Part shown: in pieces, positions 23,291 through 32,587 of the stretch
Numbering within the stretch: position 1 is the first letter of the stretch
Layout of the letters: each line of letters starts with the position of its first letter
Assembly: GCF_009618275.1 (NCBI RefSeq)
Contig: NZ_WIAD01000001.1
Span: 62,001-126,000 of the forward strand
Length of the DNA: 64,000 bases
Source of the DNA: Roseimaritima sediminicola
GTDB taxonomy: Bacteria; Planctomycetota; Planctomycetia; Pirellulales; Pirellulaceae
Direction: 5' to 3'
The notes under the pieces: model-generated
Told to the model about the DNA's origin: nothing
The model's input: the letters and a program-made list of their open reading frames with translations, nothing else
The model's database searches: none
Made by a program: the position numbers and the translations under genes

Positions 23291-25213
23291 CGGCGCGAAC
23301 TCCTGCGTGACCTGCATCTGCCGGGCTTGCCGCGTGGCCTGATCCTCGATCCGAATCTGCACCTGCAGGGCGTGCAACCGTGCCGCCACCGGCGGACTCG
23401 TTTCCCGTTCCCCGACATCGTCCACGCCGTTGGCGTTGTCACTGTCCAGCCCGTCGTTACCCTCGTCGATGTTGGCCAGCTGCGTGGCATTAACCGTCGC
23501 CGGCCGAGCGTACCAGACCGTGCCGCCGGCAGCCGCCGGCGCTTCCTGGTTGTAACCGTCGAACTCGTAGTCGTCGGCATAGGTATCGAAGACCGGCTGG
23601 TAGAAAAACGGATCGGTGTTCGGGTAAGTGGGTGAATTGGCCGGATACACTTTCCCAGGCATGTAACACCCGGACTTGGCAAGCGCCGTGGGAAACCGAA
23701 ATGTGCTGCTCGTTCCAAACCAGTCCAGTCCGCTGAAAGGCGTGTTGCAATAGTTGGCCAGGTTCGTACCCAGATTGCCGCCCACACCGCCCGGAGCTTG
23801 TACCGTCCCGCAGGCCTTGTACACATAGTCCAAGTCGACGAAGGCGCCGTTGCTGGCCACGACAAACGACCACGGTGAAGACGAATTGAACGCTCCGCTG
23901 GTCGCCGCGGAGGAGCCGCGGATGGCGGTATAGAAACCGGGATCGGTGGGCGTGACCACCACGTCATCGCTGCCCAACATTCCGTAATCGACGGCACTGG
24001 AGCCGCTGGCTCCCGGCGCACCGTCTGCCCCGACGTGCACCAATACCGGGGCTTCGGGGTCAAAGGCGCGGATGTCAAACGCCGTGACGTTGGGCAGGAT
24101 GATGTCCTCGCCCGCGCGATTGCCTCGCAGGGTGTAGTCGGGCGAAAGGAACCCACTGGTCTGCTCCACGCGGCGTCCGAGCGGCCCGTTGGCTTGATAG
24201 GCCAACGCATAGGCCGAGGGTCCTTCGAGGTCCAACAGCGGCATGCTGGTCAGCGTCGTCGGCGTCCCGACGCCGCTCATCAATCCCACGTTTCCGGGGA
24301 TGCGAATGTGCGCAAAGCGGTTGTGCGGCTTGGTCAAATCCTCCAGCGAATTGGCCACCACGTAGGGTCCGTCGGGCAAACCGGACGAAGTCAATTGGCG
24401 CCGCACCGACAGATCGCAGTCCTGAAATACTTCGACGATCTGGCGGTAGTTGGCCGGCCAGGACTGGTTGTAGAAATACTGGGGGCTGCCGGTCGAAGGG
24501 ATCGTCGAGGGGTCGTACTGCCGCATCACCATGGGCACGTTGACACCCGAGGGACTGCTGCCGGGAATCGTTCCGCCGGGGGGCAAATAACCAGAGGCAT
24601 TGTTCAGATCGGGCCGGATTAACAGCACGCGGCGATGCAGATTCATGCGGTCGGGAACGAGATCGCCATCGCGGTCGATGATCCCCGAGGCATCGCGTAC
24701 GGGCTGCATCCAGTAGATGATCTCGGCGTATTTTGATGTCGTCGTCACCAACCGGGTCGAGGTGGAACCGGTCCCGAGCAGGTATTCCGGCACGACGCCC
24801 GTGAAGTACGCGTCGCCCTCGGCCACGGCGGTGAACGCCAGGTAGTCGTCGTAGTCGCCAAAGCGGCTGGTCGCCCGGTAATCGACCAGTTGGTCTTCGG
24901 TGAGCGCACTGGCGCCTTCGGCCAGCATCGTGGTGGCGTCGCACAGCGGCCCGTCGTAGTAGACCAGGTAACCGGCCCCTTCGCCGGCGCTCTGCGGCGG
25001 CGTCATCGTGGCGGTGCAGCGAGACAGTTCGTCCTTCAGGCGGAACGTGATCGCACGCAGCCGCGCGCTCATTTCCACGTTCGCGCGGCTGTCCTGCATG
25101 CCGCGTCCGACCGACTGGAACATCCGTCCCAGGGCGACCATCATCAGCAAGGTGACCGCCATCGCGATCAGCATCTCCACGATCGTAAAGGCGTGTCGAG
25201 ATCGATCAAACAT
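23288..25213 (-). CDS. GspJ/PilW-like prepilin-type protein
   Basis: ATG 25213 overlaps the last base of the upstream TGA (TGATG), giving tight coupling and a 641-residue protein. The N-terminus H-A-F-T-I-V-E-M-L-I-A-M-A-V-T-L-L-M-M is a prepilin cleavage/methylation motif with Glu at +5, followed by a hydrophobic helix. The rest is far longer than usual GspJ (about 200 residues) and contains Asp-rich calcium-type loops (D-R-D-G-D-L-V-P-D near residue 180; a D-S-D-N-A-N-G-V-D-D segment near the end). In type II secretion the GspJ-like minor pseudopilin sits at the pilus tip with I and K. It is the last gene of the secretion locus. Confidence 0.8.
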   Translation of the reverse strand: MFDRSRHAFTIVEMLIAMAVTLLMMVALGRMFQSVGRGMQDSRANVEMSARLRAITFRLKDELSRCTATMTPPQSAGEGAGYLVYYDGPLCDATTMLAEGASALTEDQLVDYRATSRFGDYDDYLAFTAVAEGDAYFTGVVPEYLLGTGSTSTRLVTTTSKYAEIIYWMQPVRDASGIIDRDGDLVPDRMNLHRRVLLIRPDLNNASGYLPPGGTIPGSSPSGVNVPMVMRQYDPSTIPSTGSPQYFYNQSWPANYRQIVEVFQDCDLSVRRQLTSSGLPDGPYVVANSLEDLTKPHNRFAHIRIPGNVGLMSGVGTPTTLTSMPLLDLEGPSAYALAYQANGPLGRRVEQTSGFLSPDYTLRGNRAGEDIILPNVTAFDIRAFDPEAPVLVHVGADGAPGASGSSAVDYGMLGSDDVVVTPTDPGFYTAIRGSSAATSGAFNSSSPWSFVVASNGAFVDLDYVYKACGTVQAPGGVGGNLGTNLANYCNTPFSGLDWFGTSSTFRFPTALAKSGCYMPGKVYPANSPTYPNTDPFFYQPVFDTYADDYEFDGYNQEAPAAAGGTVWYARPATVNATQLANIDEGNDGLDSDNANGVDDVGERETSPPVAARLHALQVQIRIEDQATRQARQMQVTQEFAP

Positions 25214-28200
25214 CAATTTAAAATCCTCGAAAACAGAACCGTATTCTTGACGTTGTGCGCCCGGCCCGGCTGGTAGGCCACCGGCACCGATCGGTCGATG
25301 ATGTAGAACGCGCGGTACCGTTTGTTGGTCCCTTGGTCGGCGCCGTATTCGTCCAACAGGTTCAGGTTGGCCGAATCAACCTCGAACAGTCCCACCGTCA
25401 CCCAGACCACGAACGTGTTGCTGTTGTCGCTGGTCAAATTCGCCAGCCGCGTCACTTCGTTGTGCCGGAAGAAGGCATGTCGATCGGGATCGTTGGCCGG
25501 GACCACGCTGGAGGCCGGATGTTCAAACACCCGTTGGCCGGTGGTCGTGCCCTCGCGGTTCAGCGTCACCTGTTTTTCGGTCATCCGCAGCCGGTTAGGG
25601 TCACTGGCCGAAGCACCATTGGTGTGCAGCGGCGGAGCGATGTGCCCCGTTTCAGCCGGCTGGAATGCTCCCGCAAACGGCGTGGGGAAGTCGGGGTTGA
25701 GGTTTTCCAGGTAGTTGGGGTTCGATGCCCCGGCGGTATCTCGAACGGTCGCGTCCGGCGTGAACCCGCGGCGCGAATCAACAAACTCTGTGACAAACGG
25801 ACCATTGGTCCAGTCTGCCGAATCCCGCGTCCGCGGCAACATTAACGAGCGGTACACCTCGGGGCTGACGATCGTGTTGAGATTAATCTTGCCGTGACGC
25901 TCCTGAGGTCCGATCCAGTTGAACGGCGGATGGAACAGCTCCGAAGCATATTGATTGACATAGGCAGCGACTGCCTGCGACGTCGACGGTGGCCAACTGG
26001 CCGTGGTCGAGATCACTGCCGGACGCATCATCCGCTCCAGATTGTCATAGGGCTGAGGCGTTCGTAACCACTGCAGGAAGCGATAGAAGTTCGGTGAGGT
26101 ACGCGTGTCGCCGCCGCTGCCGTCGGTATCCTCGTCGTAGGCCAGGAAGTTAAACAGCACGCCGTAGTGTCCCTTCAACGCCACGGCGTCGGTACCGTCG
26201 AACGGGTCGGCCACGTCACCACTGGGGTTGTTACCGGGCAGGATGTATTCCACGCCCAGCCGTCCGGGTGCCGAGGCCGGGACCAACATGACTTCGTAGG
26301 GTGAGGAGTACGGTCGATTGAACCAGGGCAACCACGGAAACGCCCCGTCGTTAGGCGAACCCAACCAATCCACCATGCTGGCTTGCCCCGCCGCGGCGGC
26401 TTCCCAGCGCGTCCCGAAGGAATGGTTCAAGTAACCCAGCGTCGTCGAGTGGTTGGTGAACACGCCGCCGTTGTTGATGTCGGCGTCGACGTGAATCGTG
26501 TGATGAAAATTCACCCCGGCCCCCGGATTGGGCGTACTGGCGACCGGCTCGACGGTATCGACCGAGTAGATCAAGTTGCCGGGCGTGGCGCCGAACCCAC
26601 CGCTGTTCACGGCCAAGCCGCTCTTGTAGCGGGACCCGAAGCGGATCTCGTCGCCCATGTCGCCAGTGCCGTTGGCACCACTGACGTCGGTGTCGTCAAA
26701 GGGGTTGGGGTCGTCGGCGTCGATGTGCCGCCAAACGCCCAGCGAATCCTGTTGGATATCCTCGGGATGTTCGCCGTTGTAGACCGTCAGGTCCATCGGC
26801 ATCCAGTCGATCGTCAGGTAGGGGTTGGTGTCGGCATTGTAGGGCATGGTCGGATCGGCCAGCCGCTGCAGAAATGCCGTGCGGAAGTTCATCGTCGTGC
26901 CGGTCCGTTGGCCTTCGGGTCGCTGGGTCAGCGGGCGAGTGCCCTGCTTATCAAACGGCGTGTCCAGCGGCGTCGTATAGGCGTCCAAGGTCGGACCCGC
27001 CGTCGTGGTATCGGGGACCGGATAGTAGTTCGCCGCCGGCGTGGGTTCGGAGATATTAATCCCGATCTCCGGCAGGTTGGGATTGGTCCAGCCGGCCGGC
27101 GGGTTGGCCGCGGCTCGGATCCCGACGACCGGACGGATGCGTTCGGGGCCCATCGCGCCATCGCGGTCGGGCGTGTCGGCCACGTAGCGGGGATTGACCG
27201 TGGGGTCGTCGGTGGGATCCCCCGCATTGGCTCCGGTATCGTAATCATAGAAGCGGAACTCGGTTGCCGTCAGTTCCAGTCGCTGGGGGCTGTGATAGGT
27301 GTATGGATTAGTCGTCGTGGGCGCCGTCCGGGCGCCCACAAAGCTCACGTCCCGCGGCCCGATCACGGCATACTGGCCACCCTTCAGATAGGGCGCATTG
27401 TTGGCATAGTCACCGGCGGGGAAGCGGTTGTAGTAGACGTTCCGCGTGTTGGAGTCCGCGGGCAGGTCCGCGGCGATGGTCGCCGGATCGCGACTGGTCA
27501 TCCAGATCACCCGATCGACGCTCAGGTTATCGCTGCTGTTAAAGGCGTCCATGTGGATCCGCTGGGTGGCCGGCAACGTGCCGCCGCCCTGGGCGGTATG
27601 GAACGTGGCCGTCGCCAGGGCGTCCGGATCGGCCAGCCGCGTCAGCGGCGAAAGGCTGCCGCCGCCGTAGGTGCCGCCCGGATGCGGCTCGCTGATCGCA
27701 ACGCGGAACACCGGATTGCCGTCGGGCGCTTCGGCCGCCAGGTTCAGCTGTTCATAGTTGTCCAGCAGGTCGTTGGTCTCGCGCGGCGGTGTCGCGCCTA
27801 GTGGGTTCTGGTCGCTGGCCGCGCCGGGCAGCCGTCCTTCCTTGGGCGAACTCGGTCGATACAGCTCCAGGACCGTCGTGCCTTGCGGCAGACGTTTCTG
27901 GTCCATGTCGTCGTCGGGCATGTTGGCCCATTCCTGGGTCGCGTCGTACGAAGCACCGCCCACGGCCGGGTCGTCGATCACGCCACGATCGTGAAAGTTC
28001 AACGACTCGGTCAGCAACAATTCCGGAGCCTCCATCCCGAAGACCACTTTGGTCGTGGCCGCGTTGCTCAGATCCCAGCCATCGAAGGGCCGGGCGTCGT
28101 AGACAAAGCGGGTCATGATCGTGTCGGGATCGCGGAAGTCGACCACGTTGACGGCCCACTGGGCGATCTTCCAGGCGGTGTAGTCTTCTTGATTGATTCC

Positions 28201-30933
28201 GGTTGGCCGATCAGGAAAATCGTACAACTGCGAGGCGTTCACGTCGTACAGCAGGGCCATCATCAGGGTGTACAGGTCCTTGGCCAGTCGCTGGCGGCTG
28301 CCGTTCGAATCGTCCAGCAGTTGACCGGCCTGATGCCGCGGCACCGAGGCGACTTCGAAGGTGAAGCGTCCGGAAGCCTCCCATGTGGTGCCCGTGTAAA
28401 CACGTTCGCGAGTTCGAGGTTCATTATCGACCGTGCCGTCGCCGTCGTCATCGCGGCCGTTGGGTTCGACGTAAGTTAATTCTTCCGGATCGTCGATCAC
28501 GCCATCGCCGTCGTCGTCGCGGCCATTGCCCAGCATCCGGTTCAAGTCGATTTTCATGCCCAAGCGGATCTCGGGCGGAATCAGATCATGGATCTCCTGT
28601 TGCGTGGGGTTGGTGCCAAGAGCGCGAATCAGTCGCTGGGCGGCATGCGTCGGCGAAGTGAACAGGTTGCTGTCGCTTTCTTCGTCGGCGGGCTGAGCCG
28701 GCAGAACGTCGTCCGACGAGGAGATCGGCGTGACCATTCGGTACAGGTCCTGCGTGGGCACTCCACTGCTGACGATCGGGCTTAATTGTTCGACCAGTCG
28801 CTGCGGCAATTGCTGGCGATCCCAGTCCCAGGCCCGGATCACCGGTTCGAACTCGGCCAGCGTAAATTCGTTGTCGCCGCGCCCCTGGCGTCGCAGGGCG
28901 CCCTCGTAGGGATCGTTGACGATTTCGTTGCCGTCGGCCGTCGCATCGCCGTCCAGATAAACGGTGTTGGCCAAACCGCTGATCAGCGGCGCGCCGGTGG
29001 GGTCCACCGCAATGCGGCCCCGGCCCCAAACGTCTTTGGGCATCCCGTAGGCGGCGCCGTAGGCGTGCATCAGCGGACGGTTCGGACGGCGCAGGCTGCC
29101 GATCATTTCGTCGACGTGCGACGCGGCGTGGTTGCCCGTACCGGGAACCCCATCGCTGGCGTTACCGTAGCGCTCGCGAAGGATTTTCGCCCAGTCACTC
29201 GAGGCGGCGGTAATCGTTCCGCCATGCAATGCCCGAGGATCGATCTCCGCCGGACCGTAACCGAACCCACCCCCTTGAATCACACCGATCGTGGTCGCCG
29301 CATCGTTCAGGGGCCCGCCGACCGGGGCCCGCGCGTAGACATTGTTGACGCTGGCCGCGGTATTGGTTTCATACGCCAAGGACGGCACCTGCATCGTGGC
29401 CAGACTGCCGGCCGTGTTCAGGTTCACCCGTCCGCTCAAGTCTTCGATCCGAAATGCAGCCATCGGCTGGACCAAGGTTCCATCGGCCATCGTCACCAGC
29501 GGCATTCCGGCATCGATAAACACGCTGTCGTTGACGCCATCGCCATCGTTATCGACGTCCCAAGGACCGGTGGCCAGCGCCAGGGCCAAGTCGCGAACGT
29601 CGTTGGCATTGGGATTCAGATAATTAATTGCCTTGGAAAATGCGTTGTGGCCCTCTCCCCCACCGGTGTAGGACCGATACAGGTGCCCGCCCCCGTACTC
29701 CGGGGCGTTGGCGATCGGCAGCGGACGCATCGTCGAGCGGATCAGCATGCTGAGGACGTTGCGCAGTTGATCCTGGTTCAAACTGGTCAGCGATTGGTCG
29801 TAGTAGCTGACGATGTAGTTGATCAGAGCAGGCCGGACAAACGACGGTGCGGCGGGTCCCAGCGCATTGGGCACACCGCTGGGGTTCTGCGGAAAGTGGG
29901 CCAGAAACATGTCGCGGTAGTCCGGCACGTCGAACGGCTCGTCGCCATCGCCGGGCGGCAACCCCATCCCTACGCGGTAGGTGGAGTAGTTGGGCAGCAG
30001 GGCGACCGGAACGGTCAACGTTTCCGATCCGTTGGTGATCGAAACCGTTTCATCCAGGTTGAACCCGGAGCCTGTGTTTTGCCAACCGTAGCCGTAACCG
30101 TTGCGGGCCCGGCCGGTGATCAAGAAGGGCAAACCTTCGTCGTCGCTGCCCGCCGCGCCGGCCGCGGTAAACGTCCCGCCGCCGCCCCAAACCTGGTTTT
30201 GACCTTTGCCGTAGAACAACGAACGCGCCCGCGTGGAGCCGGAATCCAACCACCACCGCAGGCTTTGCATGCGGCCTTCATGCGAAATTCTCTCGTCCAG
30301 ATACGGTCCCACGTCCAGCACCAGGATACGGTCCAAGGCGCGGGGATGTCCGGTTTCGCCCGTGCGATCGCGGAACGAACGGACGATGCGAAAGGTCAGG
30401 TGCGACAGCGGCCCTTCCTTCAGCGTGAAGTAACGTCCGACCAACAGATCGTCGACGTCCACGCCGTCGCGCTGCCGTGCGGCCGCCTTCTCGGCCGCGG
30501 TCTTGGTCGTATCATCCACTTCCGGTGCCAGACTGGTCTGGATGCGATAGAAGTGATCCTGGACGACCCAGCCGGGCTGGCCGGCCGCGCCATACGCGTT
30601 CGCATCGCGGACGTTCGCTTCGATGAAATCGCTGCCCCACTTGTCCCGCAGCAGCGAGCTGCCCCAGACCGCCGACTCCGAACTGTTGCTGCCGACCAAG
30701 ACGCTGGTGATCGCTTGATCCAACAACGCCTCGGGCTGGGCCCCGCGCGTATTGCGTTGGCTGATCGTATAGGACGCCAGTCGCGACTGGCTGGTGAAAA
30801 TCACATACGTCGCCGTCAGCAGGCTGAACAGCGCCAACATCCCCAGAACCAACAGCAGGATGACGCCGCGCGGCCGCCGGCGATGCTTTCGGCAAACGTC
30901 CAAGCGGCGGCGAATTGGTTGGGAAAAGTTCAT
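25213..30933 (-). CDS. giant GspK-like type II secretion/pilus tip protein
   Basis: ATG 30933 with GAGG upstream gives 1906 residues, about six times the usual GspK length. The basic N-terminus (R-R-R-L-D-V-C-R-K-H-R-R-R-P-R) and the single hydrophobic helix V-I-L-L-L-V-L-G-M-L-A-L-F-S-L-L match GspK/PilX-type pseudopilins that lack the usual Glu+5. A D-x-D-N-D-G-D-G-V-N-D loop lies near residue 465 and two further D-D-D-G-D-G loops near 815-850, likely calcium sites. The region around F-R-I-E-D-L-S-G-R-V-N-L-N-T is the helix-hairpin-like motif typical of GspK. The remaining domains are unrecognised. It overlaps the gspJ-like gene by one base. Confidence 0.8.
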   Translation of the reverse strand: MNFSQPIRRRLDVCRKHRRRPRGVILLLVLGMLALFSLLTATYVIFTSQSRLASYTISQRNTRGAQPEALLDQAITSVLVGSNSSESAVWGSSLLRDKWGSDFIEANVRDANAYGAAGQPGWVVQDHFYRIQTSLAPEVDDTTKTAAEKAAARQRDGVDVDDLLVGRYFTLKEGPLSHLTFRIVRSFRDRTGETGHPRALDRILVLDVGPYLDERISHEGRMQSLRWWLDSGSTRARSLFYGKGQNQVWGGGGTFTAAGAAGSDDEGLPFLITGRARNGYGYGWQNTGSGFNLDETVSITNGSETLTVPVALLPNYSTYRVGMGLPPGDGDEPFDVPDYRDMFLAHFPQNPSGVPNALGPAAPSFVRPALINYIVSYYDQSLTSLNQDQLRNVLSMLIRSTMRPLPIANAPEYGGGHLYRSYTGGGEGHNAFSKAINYLNPNANDVRDLALALATGPWDVDNDGDGVNDSVFIDAGMPLVTMADGTLVQPMAAFRIEDLSGRVNLNTAGSLATMQVPSLAYETNTAASVNNVYARAPVGGPLNDAATTIGVIQGGGFGYGPAEIDPRALHGGTITAASSDWAKILRERYGNASDGVPGTGNHAASHVDEMIGSLRRPNRPLMHAYGAAYGMPKDVWGRGRIAVDPTGAPLISGLANTVYLDGDATADGNEIVNDPYEGALRRQGRGDNEFTLAEFEPVIRAWDWDRQQLPQRLVEQLSPIVSSGVPTQDLYRMVTPISSSDDVLPAQPADEESDSNLFTSPTHAAQRLIRALGTNPTQQEIHDLIPPEIRLGMKIDLNRMLGNGRDDDGDGVIDDPEELTYVEPNGRDDDGDGTVDNEPRTRERVYTGTTWEASGRFTFEVASVPRHQAGQLLDDSNGSRQRLAKDLYTLMMALLYDVNASQLYDFPDRPTGINQEDYTAWKIAQWAVNVVDFRDPDTIMTRFVYDARPFDGWDLSNAATTKVVFGMEAPELLLTESLNFHDRGVIDDPAVGGASYDATQEWANMPDDDMDQKRLPQGTTVLELYRPSSPKEGRLPGAASDQNPLGATPPRETNDLLDNYEQLNLAAEAPDGNPVFRVAISEPHPGGTYGGGSLSPLTRLADPDALATATFHTAQGGGTLPATQRIHMDAFNSSDNLSVDRVIWMTSRDPATIAADLPADSNTRNVYYNRFPAGDYANNAPYLKGGQYAVIGPRDVSFVGARTAPTTTNPYTYHSPQRLELTATEFRFYDYDTGANAGDPTDDPTVNPRYVADTPDRDGAMGPERIRPVVGIRAAANPPAGWTNPNLPEIGINISEPTPAANYYPVPDTTTAGPTLDAYTTPLDTPFDKQGTRPLTQRPEGQRTGTTMNFRTAFLQRLADPTMPYNADTNPYLTIDWMPMDLTVYNGEHPEDIQQDSLGVWRHIDADDPNPFDDTDVSGANGTGDMGDEIRFGSRYKSGLAVNSGGFGATPGNLIYSVDTVEPVASTPNPGAGVNFHHTIHVDADINNGGVFTNHSTTLGYLNHSFGTRWEAAAAGQASMVDWLGSPNDGAFPWLPWFNRPYSSPYEVMLVPASAPGRLGVEYILPGNNPSGDVADPFDGTDAVALKGHYGVLFNFLAYDEDTDGSGGDTRTSPNFYRFLQWLRTPQPYDNLERMMRPAVISTTASWPPSTSQAVAAYVNQYASELFHPPFNWIGPQERHGKINLNTIVSPEVYRSLMLPRTRDSADWTNGPFVTEFVDSRRGFTPDATVRDTAGASNPNYLENLNPDFPTPFAGAFQPAETGHIAPPLHTNGASASDPNRLRMTEKQVTLNREGTTTGQRVFEHPASSVVPANDPDRHAFFRHNEVTRLANLTSDNSNTFVVWVTVGLFEVDSANLNLLDEYGADQGTNKRYRAFYIIDRSVPVAYQPGRAHNVKNTVLFSRILN

Positions 30934-31061
30934 TGCGAACACCTCATGCGACCGTGTTGCGAACGCCCTTGCGTTGCGTTCGCCGGTAAACTCGAGAAGA
31001 AAAGATCTGCGACGGTTGGGCAGCTTGTCGGCCCCCGTCCGAAACTCTGTATAACGCTGCG

Positions 31062-32579
31062 TCAGGGGTCCAGCTGGATCGAAAACTCTCGGATACTGAC
31101 CGCCCCTTCGACCACCGTGGCGTAGGTGTCGTCGGCGAGCAGGGTTTCCGGCGTGGCGCTATTACCGTTGTTTTCGAAACCGAATTGCCAGGGCGGTCCT
31201 TCCAAAATCACTTGCCGCTTCCAGACACCGGAGAGGGTGGTAAAAGGCGGTTGGTTATTAAACGGCCCTTCTTCCTTGCCCAGAATTCTTTGTACGCGGT
31301 ACCAACGGTGCACGGCGGGTTGAGTCGAATGCGGACGCACCGGAGTGCCGCTGCCGTCCGTTTCATAGACCTGCCGCGACAGCATCACCCATTCGCCGGG
31401 CCGGACGTCGGCGTCCACCGTTTCCGGCCCGTACATCGAAACTTCGATGGTCGACCCCAGCTGGACCGGGTTGGTTACCCAAAACACCCGCTCGCTGGCC
31501 GGATTCTCTTCGGCGCTGGGCGAGGCAGGGGCGCTGGCAAAGTCGTAGGTATTGGCGTAGGCTTCGCGAGATTCGATGACCACTACGGTGACGTTGTAGT
31601 GCAGCGATCCATCCAGCGGCGGCGTGACCGTAGCCAGCCAGGTGTAACGGCCGGCCGATCGTCGAGAGCCCGGCACCGAACTGCCCGCGTCCATATTGTT
31701 CATCACCTGGCTGGGCGGCAGCGTCCGATCCTTGGGCCGATGCATCATCAAACTGCCGTCGGCCTGGGTCAGGGCATCAGCCACCATCGAGGCGACAAAG
31801 CTGGACGCACTGCCGACGCCGACGCGATACATCCGCGGCAGCGGCGGTCGGGTGCCCACGCCAGGCAGCGCCGCACTGGGCGGGGTCAGGGCGGAGTACC
31901 ATTCGCTGTAGTAGGGAAAACGAGCCGTTTGATAAGCGTTTCGAGGTCCGCTCATCGGCAGCACCGCCGTGGTAGCGTTCTTAGCGATGAAATCTGGGTC
32001 GATGCAGAACGACGCCATCCGCGTTTCTCGGAAACCGGCCGAAGGATTAAAGCTAAGGGCAAAGCCCGGCGCGTCCAGGCCGGCACATTCGCGGCCCACC
32101 GGATTGCCAGGCGGCGGGAACAGGAATCGCGGCCGATCCAACAGATCTTTGACGACGCGAATTCGCGAGTTTGCCGGGGGCGTCGCCTGCATCAGCTGTG
32201 GCTTCGCGTCGGCATGATCGGTCGACGAATCAATAATCGTCGGCGGGGTCATGCCGTCGTCGTTCATGGGGTCGATGTCCAGGAAGACCAAGCCATCGAG
32301 CGAGCGCAGGTTTCGGCCGCTCAGTTCGGCCGCGGCGCTGGAAGCGATGCGATTGGCCGCATCGAGTCTCAAGGCTTCGCCGGCGTCGCGTCCGGCGATC
32401 GGGATCAGGGCGACGACGCCGACCAGCCCGATCAGGATCACGCCGATCGCGAACAGCACTTCGATGATCGTCACCGCCGCGCGAGTGTGACGCGTTCGCT
32501 GCGCACCAGGTGCCCGTCGCCGAGCGGCCCGGCCGACCGGCGCGATTGTTGGGGATGGATTGTTCATAAAACTTTGCAT
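31062..32579 (-). CDS. GspI/PilV-like prepilin-type protein
   Basis: ATG 32579 with AGGA upstream is preferred to the GTG one codon before it; the product has 505 residues. After a basic leader of about 35 residues, R-A-A-V-T-I-I-E-V-L-F-A-I-G-V-I-L-I-G-L-V-G-V-V-A-L shows the prepilin motif with Glu+5 but Ala before V-T instead of the typical Gly before F/M-T. The rest is a long extracytoplasmic region with P-rich and beta-rich segments. By order and N-terminus it corresponds to a GspI/PilV minor pseudopilin, though much longer. It follows the GspH-like gene by 8 bp. Confidence 0.75.
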   Translation of the reverse strand: MQSFMNNPSPTIAPVGRAARRRAPGAQRTRHTRAAVTIIEVLFAIGVILIGLVGVVALIPIAGRDAGEALRLDAANRIASSAAAELSGRNLRSLDGLVFLDIDPMNDDGMTPPTIIDSSTDHADAKPQLMQATPPANSRIRVVKDLLDRPRFLFPPPGNPVGRECAGLDAPGFALSFNPSAGFRETRMASFCIDPDFIAKNATTAVLPMSGPRNAYQTARFPYYSEWYSALTPPSAALPGVGTRPPLPRMYRVGVGSASSFVASMVADALTQADGSLMMHRPKDRTLPPSQVMNNMDAGSSVPGSRRSAGRYTWLATVTPPLDGSLHYNVTVVVIESREAYANTYDFASAPASPSAEENPASERVFWVTNPVQLGSTIEVSMYGPETVDADVRPGEWVMLSRQVYETDGSGTPVRPHSTQPAVHRWYRVQRILGKEEGPFNNQPPFTTLSGVWKRQVILEGPPWQFGFENNGNSATPETLLADDTYATVVEGAVSIREFSIQLDP

Positions 32580-32587
32580 CACGTTTC

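Noticed and set aside
28786-31125. 779-codon open frame on the plus strand antisense to the GspK-like gene (and a 472-codon one at 26383-27801)
   Set aside because: They are antisense shadows: Arg/Gly/Val-rich translation without domains, signals or ribosome-binding sites. Long antisense frames are common in GC-rich genes, and the minus-strand product has an obvious GspK N-terminus.
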